From Streptomyces mashuensis (lineage in GTDB: Bacteria > Actinomycetota > Actinomycetes > Streptomycetales > Streptomycetaceae), in assembly GCF_014654785.1 (NCBI RefSeq), contig NZ_BNBD01000002.1, forward strand, positions 434,001-498,000: a DNA stretch of 64,000 nt, given 5' to 3'. Below are positions 17,795 to 26,533 of the stretch, in pieces. Each line of letters opens with the position of its first letter. The stretch's first letter is position 1. Made by a program: the position numbers and the translations under genes. A model generated the notes under the pieces. The model had not been told where the DNA came from and made no database searches. It saw only the letters and a program-made list of their open reading frames with translations.

Positions 17795-18643
17795 CTAGAA
17801 GGGCCGGGCGGCGTTCTCGTAGGAGGCGGGAGGGACCGGACCACGGGCGGCGGCGTACGGGTCCGGTCCTTCCCCGCCCTCCCCCTCCGCCTCGCCCTCC
17901 GGGCCCGTCTCCCCCAGCAGATCGCGGGCCAGCAGGGTCGCACCGGCCACTGCGCCCGGCATGAGGAAGACCGCGACCACCGGGATCAGGAACAGCAGGG
18001 CCAGCGGGACGCCGAAGCCCAGGGTGAGGAGGGGGCGGGAGCGGAGGAGGCGGAGACGGGCTCGGAGAGGCACCGAGCGGCGCTGGAGGGCCACGGCGGT
18101 GAGTTCCTCGGTGAGGAAGAACGCCGAGACGCAGAAGCCGATCACGGGGACCACGGTCTGGCCGATGACGGGCACGAAGCCCAGGGCGAAGAACAGCACG
18201 CCCCACAGCGCCACCCGCACGACCACCGCCAGGCTCTCCCGTGCCGAGATCCACAGCTCCCGCCACAGCGGCAGCCCGGACTCGGGGACCTCCCCGCCCT
18301 CGGTACGGTCCACGCGCTCGGACAGCGCCTCGTAGAAGGGCTGCCCGACGAGCAGCGTCACGGCCGTGAACGACACCAGGGCCAGGAGCAGGCAGCCGCC
18401 GAAGAACACGACGGTCAGCCCGCCCCGGAACAGGCCCTGCCAGGGCGAACCCCAGTCGTCGGCGAACGGGGTGGCCCAGGCCACCGCGTCGTCCGCGCCC
18501 AGGACGAGCGCGACCAGCGCCGCCCCGTAACCGACGAGGGTGATCAGACCGGGCAGCAGCCCGAACCCCCACTGCCGCCGGTGCCGGCCCACCCAGCGCT
18601 GTCCCCGGCCAAGGTATGTCACGCCCCGTGCAAGATCTCGCAT
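17795..18643 (-). CDS. EI24 domain / CysZ-like membrane protein
   Basis: A 282-residue protein with about five hydrophobic segments (PGLITLVGYGAALVALVLGA, VVFFGGCLLLALVSFTAVTL, VALWGVLFFALGFVPVIG, LLTLGFGVPLALLFLIPVVA) and the family pattern LVGQPFYEALSERVD. CysZ relatives transport sulfate, but Streptomyces members are not characterised. Residues 250-282 are a Gly/Glu-rich tail. TACGCT 7 nt before ATG 18643 suggests a leaderless transcript. It is convergent with the C15-like gene, 12 bp from its stop. Confidence 0.82.
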   Translation of the reverse strand: MRDLARGVTYLGRGQRWVGRHRRQWGFGLLPGLITLVGYGAALVALVLGADDAVAWATPFADDWGSPWQGLFRGGLTVVFFGGCLLLALVSFTAVTLLVGQPFYEALSERVDRTEGGEVPESGLPLWRELWISARESLAVVVRVALWGVLFFALGFVPVIGQTVVPVIGFCVSAFFLTEELTAVALQRRSVPLRARLRLLRSRPLLTLGFGVPLALLFLIPVVAVFLMPGAVAGATLLARDLLGETGPEGEAEGEGGEGPDPYAAARGPVPPASYENAARPF

Positions 18644-18686
18644 GCGGCGAAGCGTAACCGCTGGTGACAGCTGCTCCGTGCGGGTG

Positions 18687-19124
<438 letters not shown>

Positions 19125-19165
19125 GCGTGTCTCCTCGGTGGAATGAGAGGGGGAAGCAGGGGGCG

Positions 19166-20179
19166 TCAGAGAGTGACGATCATCTTGCCGGTGTTCTCAC
19201 CGCGCAGCATGCCGAGGAAGGCGTCGACCGCGTGGTCGACACCGTGCACCACGGTCTCGCGGTAGGTGAGCTCGCCGGAGCGGATCCAGCCGCCGACCTC
19301 CTGGAGGAACTGCGGCTGCAGCGCACCGTGGTCGCCGACCATCATGCCCTGCATCCGGATCCGCTTGCCGATGAGCAGCGGCAGGTTGCTCGGGCCGGGC
19401 GTCGGCTCGGTGGCGTTGTACTGGGCGATGAGGCCGCAGACGGTGATGCGGCCGTGCACGTTGAGGGTGGAGATGGCGGCTTCCAGGTGCTCGCCGCCCA
19501 CGTTCTCGAAGTAGACGTCGATGCCTTCGGGCGCGGCCTTGCGCAGCTGCTCGAGGACCGGGCCGTCCTTGTAGTTGAAGGCGGCGTCGAAGCCGCCCTC
19601 CTCCAGCAGGTAGCGGACCTTCTCGGCGGAGCCGGCGCTGCCGATGACGCGCTTGGCGCCCTTGAGCTTGGCGATGCGGCCGACGAGGCTGCCGACGGCA
19701 CCGGCGGCACCGGAGACGAAGACGGTGTCGCCCTCCTTGAAGGAGGCGACCTCCAGCAGGCCCGCGTAGGCGGTCAGGCCGGGCATGCCGAGCACGCCCA
19801 GGTAGGCCGAGAGGGGCGCCAGGTCGGGGTCGACCTTGGTGGCGTGGGCGGCGTCGACCAGTGCGTACTCGCGCCAGCCCAGGCCGTGCAGCACGTGGTC
19901 GCCGGGCGCGAAGCCCTCGGCACGCGAGGCCACGACCTCGCCCACCGCGCCGCCTTCCATGGGGGCGTCGAGACGGAAGGGCGGGATGTAGGACTCGCGC
20001 TCGTCCATCCGGCCGCGCATGTACGGGTCGACGGACATGTGCACGTTCCGCACGAGGATCTGACCCTCACCCGGCTCGGTCACGGCGACCTCGCGCAGCG
20101 CGAAGTCCTCGGGATTGGGCCAGCCCAGGGGGCGGGCGACCAGGTGCCACTCACGGCTCGTGGCGGGGATGGCGGACAT
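19166..20179 (-). CDS. zinc-independent MDR NADP-dependent oxidoreductase
   Basis: A 337-residue medium-chain dehydrogenase/reductase of the leukotriene B4 12-hydroxydehydrogenase / curcumin reductase-like group. It reduces activated double bonds of enals and enones with NADPH. The Rossmann site is VFVSGAAGAVGSLVGRIAKL (about 150-170); VDPYMRGRM and YFENVGGEHLEA are family signatures, and no structural-zinc Cys cluster is present. GGAGG precedes the ATG. It is the first gene of an operon with ohr and divergent from marR, a layout suited to detoxifying lipid-peroxidation products. Confidence 0.92.
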   Translation of the reverse strand: MSAIPATSREWHLVARPLGWPNPEDFALREVAVTEPGEGQILVRNVHMSVDPYMRGRMDERESYIPPFRLDAPMEGGAVGEVVASRAEGFAPGDHVLHGLGWREYALVDAAHATKVDPDLAPLSAYLGVLGMPGLTAYAGLLEVASFKEGDTVFVSGAAGAVGSLVGRIAKLKGAKRVIGSAGSAEKVRYLLEEGGFDAAFNYKDGPVLEQLRKAAPEGIDVYFENVGGEHLEAAISTLNVHGRITVCGLIAQYNATEPTPGPSNLPLLIGKRIRMQGMMVGDHGALQPQFLQEVGGWIRSGELTYRETVVHGVDHAVDAFLGMLRGENTGKMIVTL

Positions 20180-20196
20180 GAGCGACCTCCAAAAGC

Positions 20197-20241
20197 TTCA
20201 GGTTCTGAAACAATAATTGCCTCGATATTTCAGCATGTCAA
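20197..20241. promoter_or_regulatory. MarR operator and promoter of the oxidoreductase-ohr operon
   Basis: An A/T-rich region holds the perfect dyad TTCAG-GTT-CTGAA (20197-20209), a second spaced pair CTGAAA (20205-20210) with TTTCAG (20228-20233), and on the minus strand TTGACA (20241-20236), a 17-bp spacer and AATTAT. The dyads overlap the promoter, so binding there would block polymerase. Confidence 0.65.
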
Positions 20242-20265
20242 GTTTTTTTTCTGTAACCTGTTCCC

Positions 20266-20766
20266 ATGACTTCCACGCCTCCCGCCCCCGGCGCGCCCAC
20301 CGCCGACGCCCTCACCGTCGAGGTGGTCGAGCTCCTCGGCACCGTTGTGGCGCGCTACCACGAGGAGTACGAGGAGGCCGCCGGACAGCACTCCCTCACC
20401 GGCGCCCAGGCCCGCGTCCTGGCCCTGCTCTCCCGCGAGCCCCTGCCCATGCGGCGCATCGCCCAGCAGCTCAAGTGCGAGCCGTCCAACGTCACGGGCA
20501 TCGTCGACCGCCTGGAGGGCCGCGGCCTCGTCGAGCGCCGCCCCTCCCCCGAGGACCGCCGCGTCAAGCTCGCCGCCGTCACGGAGCAGGGCCGGCAGAC
20601 CTCCGCCCGCCTCCGCGAGTCGCTGGACTTCGCCCGCGAACCGCTGGCCGGCCTCACCACCACCGAGCGCACGCTCCTGCGCTACCTCCTCCAGCGCATG
20701 CTCGGCCTGGACGCCGCCCCGCCGGCCGAGCACCCCGAGTACGCGGAGCACGCCGAGCACCCGTAG
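20266..20766 (+). CDS. MarR family regulator
   Basis: A 166-residue winged-helix regulator: HTH at about residues 45-95 (SLTGAQARVLALLSREPLPM, MRRIAQQLKCEPSNVTGIVD), wing RRPSPEDRRVKLAAVTEQG. The only Cys lies in the recognition region (LKCEPSN), and the N-terminal sensing Cys of OhrR is missing, so it is not a canonical OhrR. It is divergent from the oxidoreductase-ohr operon and probably represses it. The C-terminus is an unusual repeat of (E/A)-H-P / Y-A-E. Confidence 0.88.
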   Translation: MTSTPPAPGAPTADALTVEVVELLGTVVARYHEEYEEAAGQHSLTGAQARVLALLSREPLPMRRIAQQLKCEPSNVTGIVDRLEGRGLVERRPSPEDRRVKLAAVTEQGRQTSARLRESLDFAREPLAGLTTTERTLLRYLLQRMLGLDAAPPAEHPEYAEHAEHP

Positions 20767-20839
20767 ACGTGCGCGGAGACGCACCCGTAGCCCCCCGAGT
20801 ACCCGTATCCCGCGCGCCTACGCGCGCGAAGCGCGGCGC

Positions 20840-21355
20840 CTACGCCGGGAGGCGCAGCTCGGCCGCCGTCACCACCCGGCCCAGGCGCGGCATGTCCAGC
20901 GTCACCGACGCCCGGTGCTCCTCGGCCGTCAGCGCACTCATCGCGTCCTCGACGAACAGCAGCTCATAGCCGTGATCGGCCGCCGCCCGCGCGGTCGACT
21001 CCACCCCCAGGCTGGTGGCGACACCGGCCAGGACCAGCGTGGTCACGCCCCGCGCCCGCAGCTGCGCGTCGAGGTCCGTGCCGTGGAAGGCGCCGATGGT
21101 CCGCTTGACCACCTCCACGTCCCCCGGCTCGGCGATGCCGGCCCGCAGCCCGCTGCCCGGCGGCTGCTCCGCCGGCCCCGGACGCTCCACCCGTACGACC
21201 ACCACCGGCGCCCCCGCCTTGCGGAAGGCACGCGCCAACCCGGCCGCCCGCTCGGCCACTTCGTCCCCGGTCCGGGGTGCGAGCGGCAACGCCAGGAGGC
21301 GTTCCATGAGATCGACGAGAACGAGGGCGGTGCGCCGGGGGTCGATTTCCGTCAT
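20840..21355 (-). CDS. isochorismatase-like hydrolase without the catalytic Cys
   Basis: A 171-residue protein of the cysteine hydrolase / isochorismatase superfamily. Asp15 (LVLVDLMERL) and Lys84 (VVKRTIGAF) of the usual Asp-Lys-Cys set are present, but the third position is Gly117 (GVATSLGVESTARAA). Lack of Cys is compatible with isochorismatase-type vinyl-ether hydrolysis, as in PhzD, or with loss of activity. It is not compatible with nicotinamidase chemistry. ATG 21355 starts MTEIDPRRTALV. No operon partner is evident. Confidence 0.8.
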   Translation of the reverse strand: MTEIDPRRTALVLVDLMERLLALPLAPRTGDEVAERAAGLARAFRKAGAPVVVVRVERPGPAEQPPGSGLRAGIAEPGDVEVVKRTIGAFHGTDLDAQLRARGVTTLVLAGVATSLGVESTARAAADHGYELLFVEDAMSALTAEEHRASVTLDMPRLGRVVTAAELRLPA

Positions 21356-21465
21356 GGCCAGACCGTACCGGCCGACGACACGCCGTGGGTGGCCTCCGGG
21401 CCAGCTCACGGCCGACGACCGGTGAAGCTTGCGCGGACAACGGACACATGCGCCACGATGGCCCC

Positions 21466-22071
21466 ATGACACCGGCTCCCCTCCACCGGCCCGCCGCGGA
21501 CCACACCTTCGGGCCCCTGGAGTTCCAGCTCGTCCTGCTGCGCAGGATGGCCGACCACCAGCCCGGCCTCGTCGAGGACGCCCTGCGCGAACTCGGCGTC
21601 GGCCGCGCCGAGATGCGCGAGGCCAACCGCCGCTGGCAGGCGATGCTGCGCTCGCCGCGCGCCCGCGGGGCCGGCGCCCGCTACCGGTCCGTGCTGGGCC
21701 CGCCCGAGACCACCGGCGAACGCCGCGTCGGCGACCTGACCTTCGAGGCCGCCACCTGGCGCATACCCCTCTGGCCGGACCTGCGCTTCGAGGTGCTCTC
21801 CGCACCCGGCGGCGCCGTGTGGAACGAATGGCTGGTGCGCGCGCCCGGCGCACCGCCGGCCGAGCCGCGCACGGTGGCCGAACTGCGCCCCTGGTCGTGC
21901 ACCGTCGACGAGGTCGCGCGGGCCTTCGCCCCCGCACGCCCCATGGAAGGCACCGCACCCACCCGCTGGCGGCTCGCCTTCACGGCGCCCGACGCCTCCG
22001 GCACGCCCCGCGAGCATGTGGCGGAGTTCACCTGGGGCCTCTTCCAGCGCCTCGTCGACCCGGTCCCGTAA
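21466..22071 (+). CDS. hypothetical protein
   Basis: A 201-residue soluble protein that I do not recognise. It is rich in Arg, Trp and Pro; notable stretches are GPLEFQLVLLRRMADHQPGL, VGRAEMREANRRWQAML and HVAEFTWGLFQRLVDPVP. There is no signal peptide, membrane segment or metal motif. CACGAT 6 nt before ATG 21466 suggests a leaderless start; ATG 21448 is an alternative. Codon use matches its neighbours, so it is probably a real gene. Confidence 0.65.
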   Translation: MTPAPLHRPAADHTFGPLEFQLVLLRRMADHQPGLVEDALRELGVGRAEMREANRRWQAMLRSPRARGAGARYRSVLGPPETTGERRVGDLTFEAATWRIPLWPDLRFEVLSAPGGAVWNEWLVRAPGAPPAEPRTVAELRPWSCTVDEVARAFAPARPMEGTAPTRWRLAFTAPDASGTPREHVAEFTWGLFQRLVDPVP

Positions 22072-22265
22072 CGACCGAATCGCGTAACGACCGATTCCGT
22101 AACGACCGGTCCGTAACGAAGCGCGCCCCCGCCCCACCCGTCACCCGGCGTACGACGCGTACGTCACCGCGCGCCGCCGCCTCCGACTTCCGGCGGACCC
22201 CGGCGGACCGATACTGGCCGATCGGCCGAGGCGCCGGGCCGCGCCGCCTCCCTACGGTGGAGGCC

Positions 22266-22898
22266 ATGCCCGCGTGTCCCGGCCGTCCCCGCCGTACCCG
22301 CCCCCGCCGCCGGATCCCGGCCGTGGCCCTCCGGCCCGGCGCGGGCGTCCTGGGCGTCCTGGGCGTCGTCGTGGTGGCCGGGCTGCTGGCCGGCGTGCTC
22401 ACCGCCTGTGCGCCCGGCGGCGGCACGGGCAAGGTCATCGGCGGCCCCGCGCGGCCCGACGAGCCGTCCCGCATCCGCATACCGTCGCTCGGCGTCGACA
22501 GCCCCCTCATCCGGCTGCGGGCCCAGCGCGACGACACCGTGGGCGTCCCGCCCACCGAGAAGGCCATGACCGCCGGCTGGTACACCGGCAGCGCCCGGCC
22601 CGGCACCCCCGGCACCGCGGTCGTCGTCGGCCACGGCCCCAGCCACGACGGCAGGGGCGTTTTCCACGACCTGGACCGGGTGCACGAGGGCACCGTGATC
22701 GACATCGAGCGCGGCGACGGCGTGGTCCTGCACTTCACCGTGACCGGCACCGAGAGGACCGCGCACGGCGCCCTCTCGGCCCGCCGCCCCGCCGCCACCG
22801 CGCAGCGGCAGCTGCAGCTGGTCACCTGCGCGGGCGAGCGGGCGGCCGGGCACGGCCCGGCCGAGAGCCTCGTGGTGAAGGCCGCGCTGAACGACTGA
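22266..22898 (+). CDS. class F sortase, possible lipoprotein
   Basis: A 210-residue exported transpeptidase-like protein. An Arg-rich start, a hydrophobic segment (about 25-46) and LTAC-APGG resemble a lipobox, where most sortases have a plain membrane anchor. The sortase core has IRIPSLGVDSPLI, the catalytic His in VVVGHGPSH and the catalytic Cys in LQLVTCAGE. The usual N-V-V-V-(Y/F)-A near the C-terminus is ESLVVKAAL. No LPxTG substrate is encoded in this window, so it is an orphan. GGTGGAGG precedes the ATG. Confidence 0.82.
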   Translation: MPACPGRPRRTRPRRRIPAVALRPGAGVLGVLGVVVVAGLLAGVLTACAPGGGTGKVIGGPARPDEPSRIRIPSLGVDSPLIRLRAQRDDTVGVPPTEKAMTAGWYTGSARPGTPGTAVVVGHGPSHDGRGVFHDLDRVHEGTVIDIERGDGVVLHFTVTGTERTAHGALSARRPAATAQRQLQLVTCAGERAAGHGPAESLVVKAALND

Positions 22899-22916
22899 GG
22901 AGAGCCGGACCGCCGC

Positions 22917-23342
22917 TCAGGCCAGTTCGGCGGCCAGCGTGATCGTCGTACCGGTCAGGGCCTGGCTCACCGGGCAGTTCTTCTTGGCGTCCTCGGCGGC
23001 CGCCGCGAACCCCTCCTCGTCCAGCCCCGGCACCGTACCGCGCACCGTCAGGTGGATGCCGGTGATGCCCTCACCGGGCTGGAACGTCACCTCCGCGCTG
23101 GTCTCCAGCCGGGTGGGCGGCGTGCCCGCGCCCGTCAGGCCGTGGGAAAGCGCCATGGAGAAGCAGGCCGAGTGGGCGCCCGCGATGAGCTCCTCCGGGC
23201 TGGTCTTCCCGTTGGCCTGCTCGGCCCGTGAGGGCCAGGACACGGGGAAGTCGCCGATTCCGGACGACTGGAAGCTGACGACACCGCTGCCCTTGACGAG
23301 CTCGCCCTCCCAGACGGTGGTCGCGACGCGGTTGGTGGCCAT
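22917..23342 (-). CDS. OsmC family peroxidase
   Basis: A 141-residue hydroperoxide reductase related to Ohr. The two redox Cys are in AHSACFSMAL and KKNCPVSQAL, with SPEELIAG between the sheets. OsmC members lean toward stationary-phase and osmotic induction rather than OhrR control. GGAGGAG precedes the ATG. It is monocistronic: convergent with the sortase gene, and the next gene on its strand ends 87 bp downstream of the ATG's upstream side. Confidence 0.93.
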   Translation of the reverse strand: MATNRVATTVWEGELVKGSGVVSFQSSGIGDFPVSWPSRAEQANGKTSPEELIAGAHSACFSMALSHGLTGAGTPPTRLETSAEVTFQPGEGITGIHLTVRGTVPGLDEEGFAAAAEDAKKNCPVSQALTGTTITLAAELA

Positions 23343-23429
23343 GGATCTCCTCCACAGGAAGCTGGTCGCCCAGGAACCGGTCCACAGGACGCGGCCCGGG
23401 GGACCGGACGGCTCGGATCACCCTGCCCC

Positions 23430-25049
23430 CTACCCCGCAGCCCCCGGTTCCGACACCCGCCCAGGGCCGTCCGGGTCCTCCCTCTTCTCCTCCCCCGTCG
23501 CCGGCAGCGTCACCGTGAACCGGGCGCCGCCCCCGGGCGCCTCGCCCACCGCGATGCGCCCCCCGTGCCGGCGCACGACGTCATGGACGATGGCCAGACC
23601 CAGTCCCGTACCGCCCTCGTCGCGGCTCCGGGCGTCGTCCAGCCGGATGAACCGCTCGAAGACCCGTTCCCGCTCGGCCTCCGGCACCCCCGGCCCGTCG
23701 TCCGACACCTCCAGCACGACCGGTCCGGCGGGACGGTCCTGCCGCAGCGTGACGCGTACGGTCTCCCGCGCGTACCGCTGCGCGTTGTCCAGCAGGTTGC
23801 CCAGCACCCGGGCCAGGCGGCTGCGGCTGCCGGTGACCACCACCGCCCGCCCGGGCAGGTCCGCCGCGACGGGCACGCGGTCGGTGGTGCGGTGCGCCAG
23901 CTCGTCGCGGACGAGCCCGGCCAGGTCCACCCGCTCGGCGCGCGGCTGCTCCCCGGCGTCCAGCCGGGCGAGCAGCAGCAGGTCGGCCGCCAGGTGCTCC
24001 AGCCGTACGGTGTCCTCGATCAGCCCGTCCAGCTCCAGGAACTCCGGATGGGCCCGGGCCACTTCCAGCTGGGCCCGCAGACTGGCGATGGGGCTGCGCA
24101 GTTCGTGCGAGGCGTCCGCGATGAAGGCGCGCTGCCGCGCCACGGACCGTTCCAGGGCGGCCAGCGTCGCGTTCGTCGTCGCCGCCAGGCGGGCCACCTC
24201 GTCGCGCGAGGACGGCTCGGGCACGCGCCGGGAGAGCCGGTCGAGATCACCGCCCGTGATCTCGGCCAGCTCGGCCCGGATGGCCTCCACCGGCCGCAGG
24301 GCGCGCCGCGTCACCAGCCACGTCACCCCCGCCACCACGGCGAGGAGGGCCGGCAGCCCGACGAGCATGGCGTCCCGTACGCCGCCCAGGGCCCGCCGGG
24401 CGGTGTGGAGCGAGGCACCCGCGTACACGGTCACGGTCCGTCCTCCCGGGGTGGTGGCCAGTACGGCGGCCAGGCGGAAGTCGCGGCTGCGGCCCCCGTC
24501 GCCGTCCGCGTCGTGCACGGGCAGCCGGACGTCCCGGAACCGGGCCCGCGCCGCGGCAGCGCCCCGCGCGGGTGGCGCGGTCATGTCACCCGGGCCACCG
24601 GGGACGGCCGGGGAAGGGCCACCGGACGCCGCCGGCCCACCGGGTACGCCCGGGGAACCGGCCGGCTGCCAGGGAACGGGGCCCGGCACCGGCCCAGGCC
24701 CAGGCGCGGGACCCGGCCCAGGCGCCGGCGCGAAGTCGGCCACCGGGGGCCGGCCGCGCAGGTCCTCGCTCGCGGCGAGCACCTTCCGGTCGGCGGAGAC
24801 CACCTGTACGGGCCGCCCGTGCCCGCCCGGCAGCCGGAGCCGGGCCGGGTCCGTGCCCGTGGCCACCTGGCCGGCCACCTCGCGGGCGGTCACCTCGGCC
24901 TGAAGGCTCGCGCTGTCGACCAGGTTGTGCCGCAGCACCGCCAGCACGGCCGCCCCCACCAGCACCAGCACCACGGCCACCACCGCGGTGGACGCCAGCG
25001 TCGTACGGGCCCGTACCGACCCCCACCCGCGGAGCGCGCGGTCAGCCAT
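23430..25049 (-). CDS. sensor histidine kinase
   Basis: A 539-residue membrane kinase. TM1 (about 15-37), an extracytoplasmic domain with a long Pro/Gly-rich stretch (about residues 95-160), TM2, HAMP, then the HisKA box ADASHELRSPIASL with the phospho-His. The ATP-binding domain shows the N box (RVLGNLLDNAQRYA), VSDDGPGVPEAERE and GGTGLGLAIV. It overlaps the end of the response-regulator gene by 8 bp, so the two are translationally coupled. The stimulus is unknown; the divergent His-rich exported protein suggests a metal or envelope signal. Confidence 0.92.
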   Translation of the reverse strand: MADRALRGWGSVRARTTLASTAVVAVVLVLVGAAVLAVLRHNLVDSASLQAEVTAREVAGQVATGTDPARLRLPGGHGRPVQVVSADRKVLAASEDLRGRPPVADFAPAPGPGPAPGPGPVPGPVPWQPAGSPGVPGGPAASGGPSPAVPGGPGDMTAPPARGAAAARARFRDVRLPVHDADGDGGRSRDFRLAAVLATTPGGRTVTVYAGASLHTARRALGGVRDAMLVGLPALLAVVAGVTWLVTRRALRPVEAIRAELAEITGGDLDRLSRRVPEPSSRDEVARLAATTNATLAALERSVARQRAFIADASHELRSPIASLRAQLEVARAHPEFLELDGLIEDTVRLEHLAADLLLLARLDAGEQPRAERVDLAGLVRDELAHRTTDRVPVAADLPGRAVVVTGSRSRLARVLGNLLDNAQRYARETVRVTLRQDRPAGPVVLEVSDDGPGVPEAERERVFERFIRLDDARSRDEGGTGLGLAIVHDVVRRHGGRIAVGEAPGGGARFTVTLPATGEEKREDPDGPGRVSEPGAAG

Positions 25050-25719
25050 GGCCGGCCGCCAGGCGGTACCCGGCGCCGCGCACGGTGGCGATGGACCGGC
25101 GGCCGAACGGCGCGTCGATCTTGCGGCGCAGGGCGCTGATGTACACCTCGACGATGTTGGGGTCGCCGTTGTAGGCGAAGTCCCACACGTGCTCCAGGAT
25201 GTCCGCCTTCGACACCACCTGACCCGCCCGTACCGCCAGGTACTCCAGCACCGCGAACTCCTTCGCGGTGAGCGTCACCTCCTCCGTACCGCGCAGACAG
25301 CGGCGGGCGGAGGGTTCGAGCGTCAGGTCGCCGACGCGCAGCACGGGTGCGCCGCCGCGGGTGCGGCGCCGCAGCAGGGCCCGGATGCGGGCGAGCAGCA
25401 CCACGTACGAGAACGGCTTGGTGAGGTAGTCGTCGGCCCCGGTGTCGAGGCCCTCGGCCTCGTCGTACTCGCCGTCCTTGGCGGTCAGCATCAGCACCGG
25501 CGTCTCGTCGCCGGCCGCGCGCAGCGTCGCACAGATCCGGTAGCCGTTCGTGCCGGGCAGCATGAGGTCGAGGATCAGCAGATCGTAGTCGTTCGTGGTG
25601 GCGAGGTGCAGGCCCTCGGTGCCGTCGTGCGCGACGTCCACGGCGAAGCCCTCGGCGCCCAGCCCCCTGGCCAGGGCCGTGGCGAGGCGCTTCTCGTCCT
25701 CCACGATCAGCAGACGCAT
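25042..25719 (-). CDS. OmpR-family response regulator
   Basis: A 225-residue two-component regulator. Receiver domain: acidic pocket Glu/Asp (VEDEKR), phospho-acceptor Asp in LLILDLMLPG, Thr in LMLTAKDG, Lys in LTKPFSY. The C-terminal winged helix (about 125-222) has LTAKEFAVLEYLAVRAGQVV and DPNIVEVYISALRRKID. It is first in the operon with the kinase. Three TTCAG direct repeats just upstream are good candidates for its own binding site. Confidence 0.94.
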   Translation of the reverse strand: MRLLIVEDEKRLATALARGLGAEGFAVDVAHDGTEGLHLATTNDYDLLILDLMLPGTNGYRICATLRAAGDETPVLMLTAKDGEYDEAEGLDTGADDYLTKPFSYVVLLARIRALLRRRTRGGAPVLRVGDLTLEPSARRCLRGTEEVTLTAKEFAVLEYLAVRAGQVVSKADILEHVWDFAYNGDPNIVEVYISALRRKIDAPFGRRSIATVRGAGYRLAAGHG

Positions 25720-25741
25720 GGCCTCAGCCTCGCAGACGCTT

Positions 25742-25779
25742 CCTGAAACGGGCTTCAGGTGGCTTCAGCCGGGCTTCAG
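25742..25779. promoter_or_regulatory. TTCAG direct-repeat array, response-regulator site candidate
   Basis: GGCTTCAG occurs at 25751-25758, 25761-25768 and 25772-25779, spaced 10 and 11 bp (one helical turn), with an inverted CCTGAA at 25742-25747. This is the geometry of OmpR/PhoB-type sites, and it lies between the regulator gene and the divergent His-rich gene. Confidence 0.6.
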
Positions 25780-25833
25780 CAACGCCGGTGCACGGTGGGC
25801 GGCACCCGTATCGTCTCCCCGAAAGGCTCACCC

Positions 25834-26193
25834 ATGGCATCGCGCTTCCGGCAGGCTCTCACCGGCCGCAGAGGCCTGATCATCGTCGCCACCGCCACGG
25901 CCGTCCTCGGCGCGGGCGGCGGCGCCGCGACGGCCCTCGCCGCCACGCACGGCCACGGCCACGGCCACGCGCACTCCCGCGGTCACCACCACGAGCAGGG
26001 CCACGAGCAGGGCCACGGACGGGGCCATGACCGCCACCACCAGCAGCACTGGGGCCACGGACACGGCCAGGACGGCCAGGGCCGACCCGGCCAGGACAAG
26101 AAGAAGCAGAACGACAGGAAGCAGGAGAGGCAGGAGAAGCCGGAGAAGCAGGAGCAGGACAACAAGAACGACAAGGCCGCCCGGCAGGGCTGA
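25834..26193 (+). CDS. histidine-rich exported protein
   Basis: A 119-residue protein. Residues 1-37 form a signal peptide (RRGLIIVATATAVLGAGGGA, then ATALA). The following ~45 residues contain about 16 His, mostly as H-G-H and G-H-x-x-x-G-H, and the last ~40 are almost only K, E, Q, D, R and N. The His stretch should bind Zn, Ni or Cu; the tail is probably disordered. ATG 25834 has GAAAGG upstream. It is divergent from the two-component system, whose TTCAG repeats lie before it. The function as a metal buffer is an inference. Confidence 0.75.
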   Translation: MASRFRQALTGRRGLIIVATATAVLGAGGGAATALAATHGHGHGHAHSRGHHHEQGHEQGHGRGHDRHHQQHWGHGHGQDGQGRPGQDKKKQNDRKQERQEKPEKQEQDNKNDKAARQG

Positions 26194-26209
26194 CCGGCTC
26201 CGCATGCAC

Positions 26210-26244
26210 CGATGCCCCGTCCGGCACGGCCGGGCGGGGCATCG
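26210..26244. terminator. hairpin terminator
   Basis: A 10-bp perfect stem (26210-26219 with 26235-26244), with a second CCGG/CCGG pairing inside, follows the His-rich gene by 16 bp and is followed by A/G-rich sequence. Confidence 0.7.
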
Positions 26245-26305
26245 CAAGAAAAGGCCCGGATGCAGATACGCACGTCAGATCGTTTCTGCACCGGAATCGC
26301 TCGTG

Positions 26306-26379
26306 TGGGGCGGGTGGGACTCGAACCCACGGCCGACGGATTATGAGTCCGCTGCTCTAACCGGCTGAGCTACCGCCCC
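26306..26379 (-). tRNA. tRNA with CAU anticodon (elongator Met or Ile2)
   Basis: A 74-nt cloverleaf: 7-bp acceptor (26373-26379 with 26307-26313), D-arm AGCTCAG...TTAGAGC, anticodon loop CTCATAA on a CGGA/TCCG stem, and T-arm GTGGGTTCGAGTCCCAC. CAU may read AUG or, when lysidine-modified, AUA. Sequence alone does not settle which. CCA is not encoded. Confidence 0.93.
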
Positions 26380-26533
26380 GTTCACGGCGCGTCGCGCACA
26401 TCTGTGCGCGCCGTCTGCCGCAGCATAGCCGCTCATACGATCTGCTGCCCCAGGGGGGCCGTATCGTGTGATCGGTCCGACCATGAGGACTTCGATCACG
26501 CCGGTTCGGTTCCCCTCCGGCCGGGCACAAACG

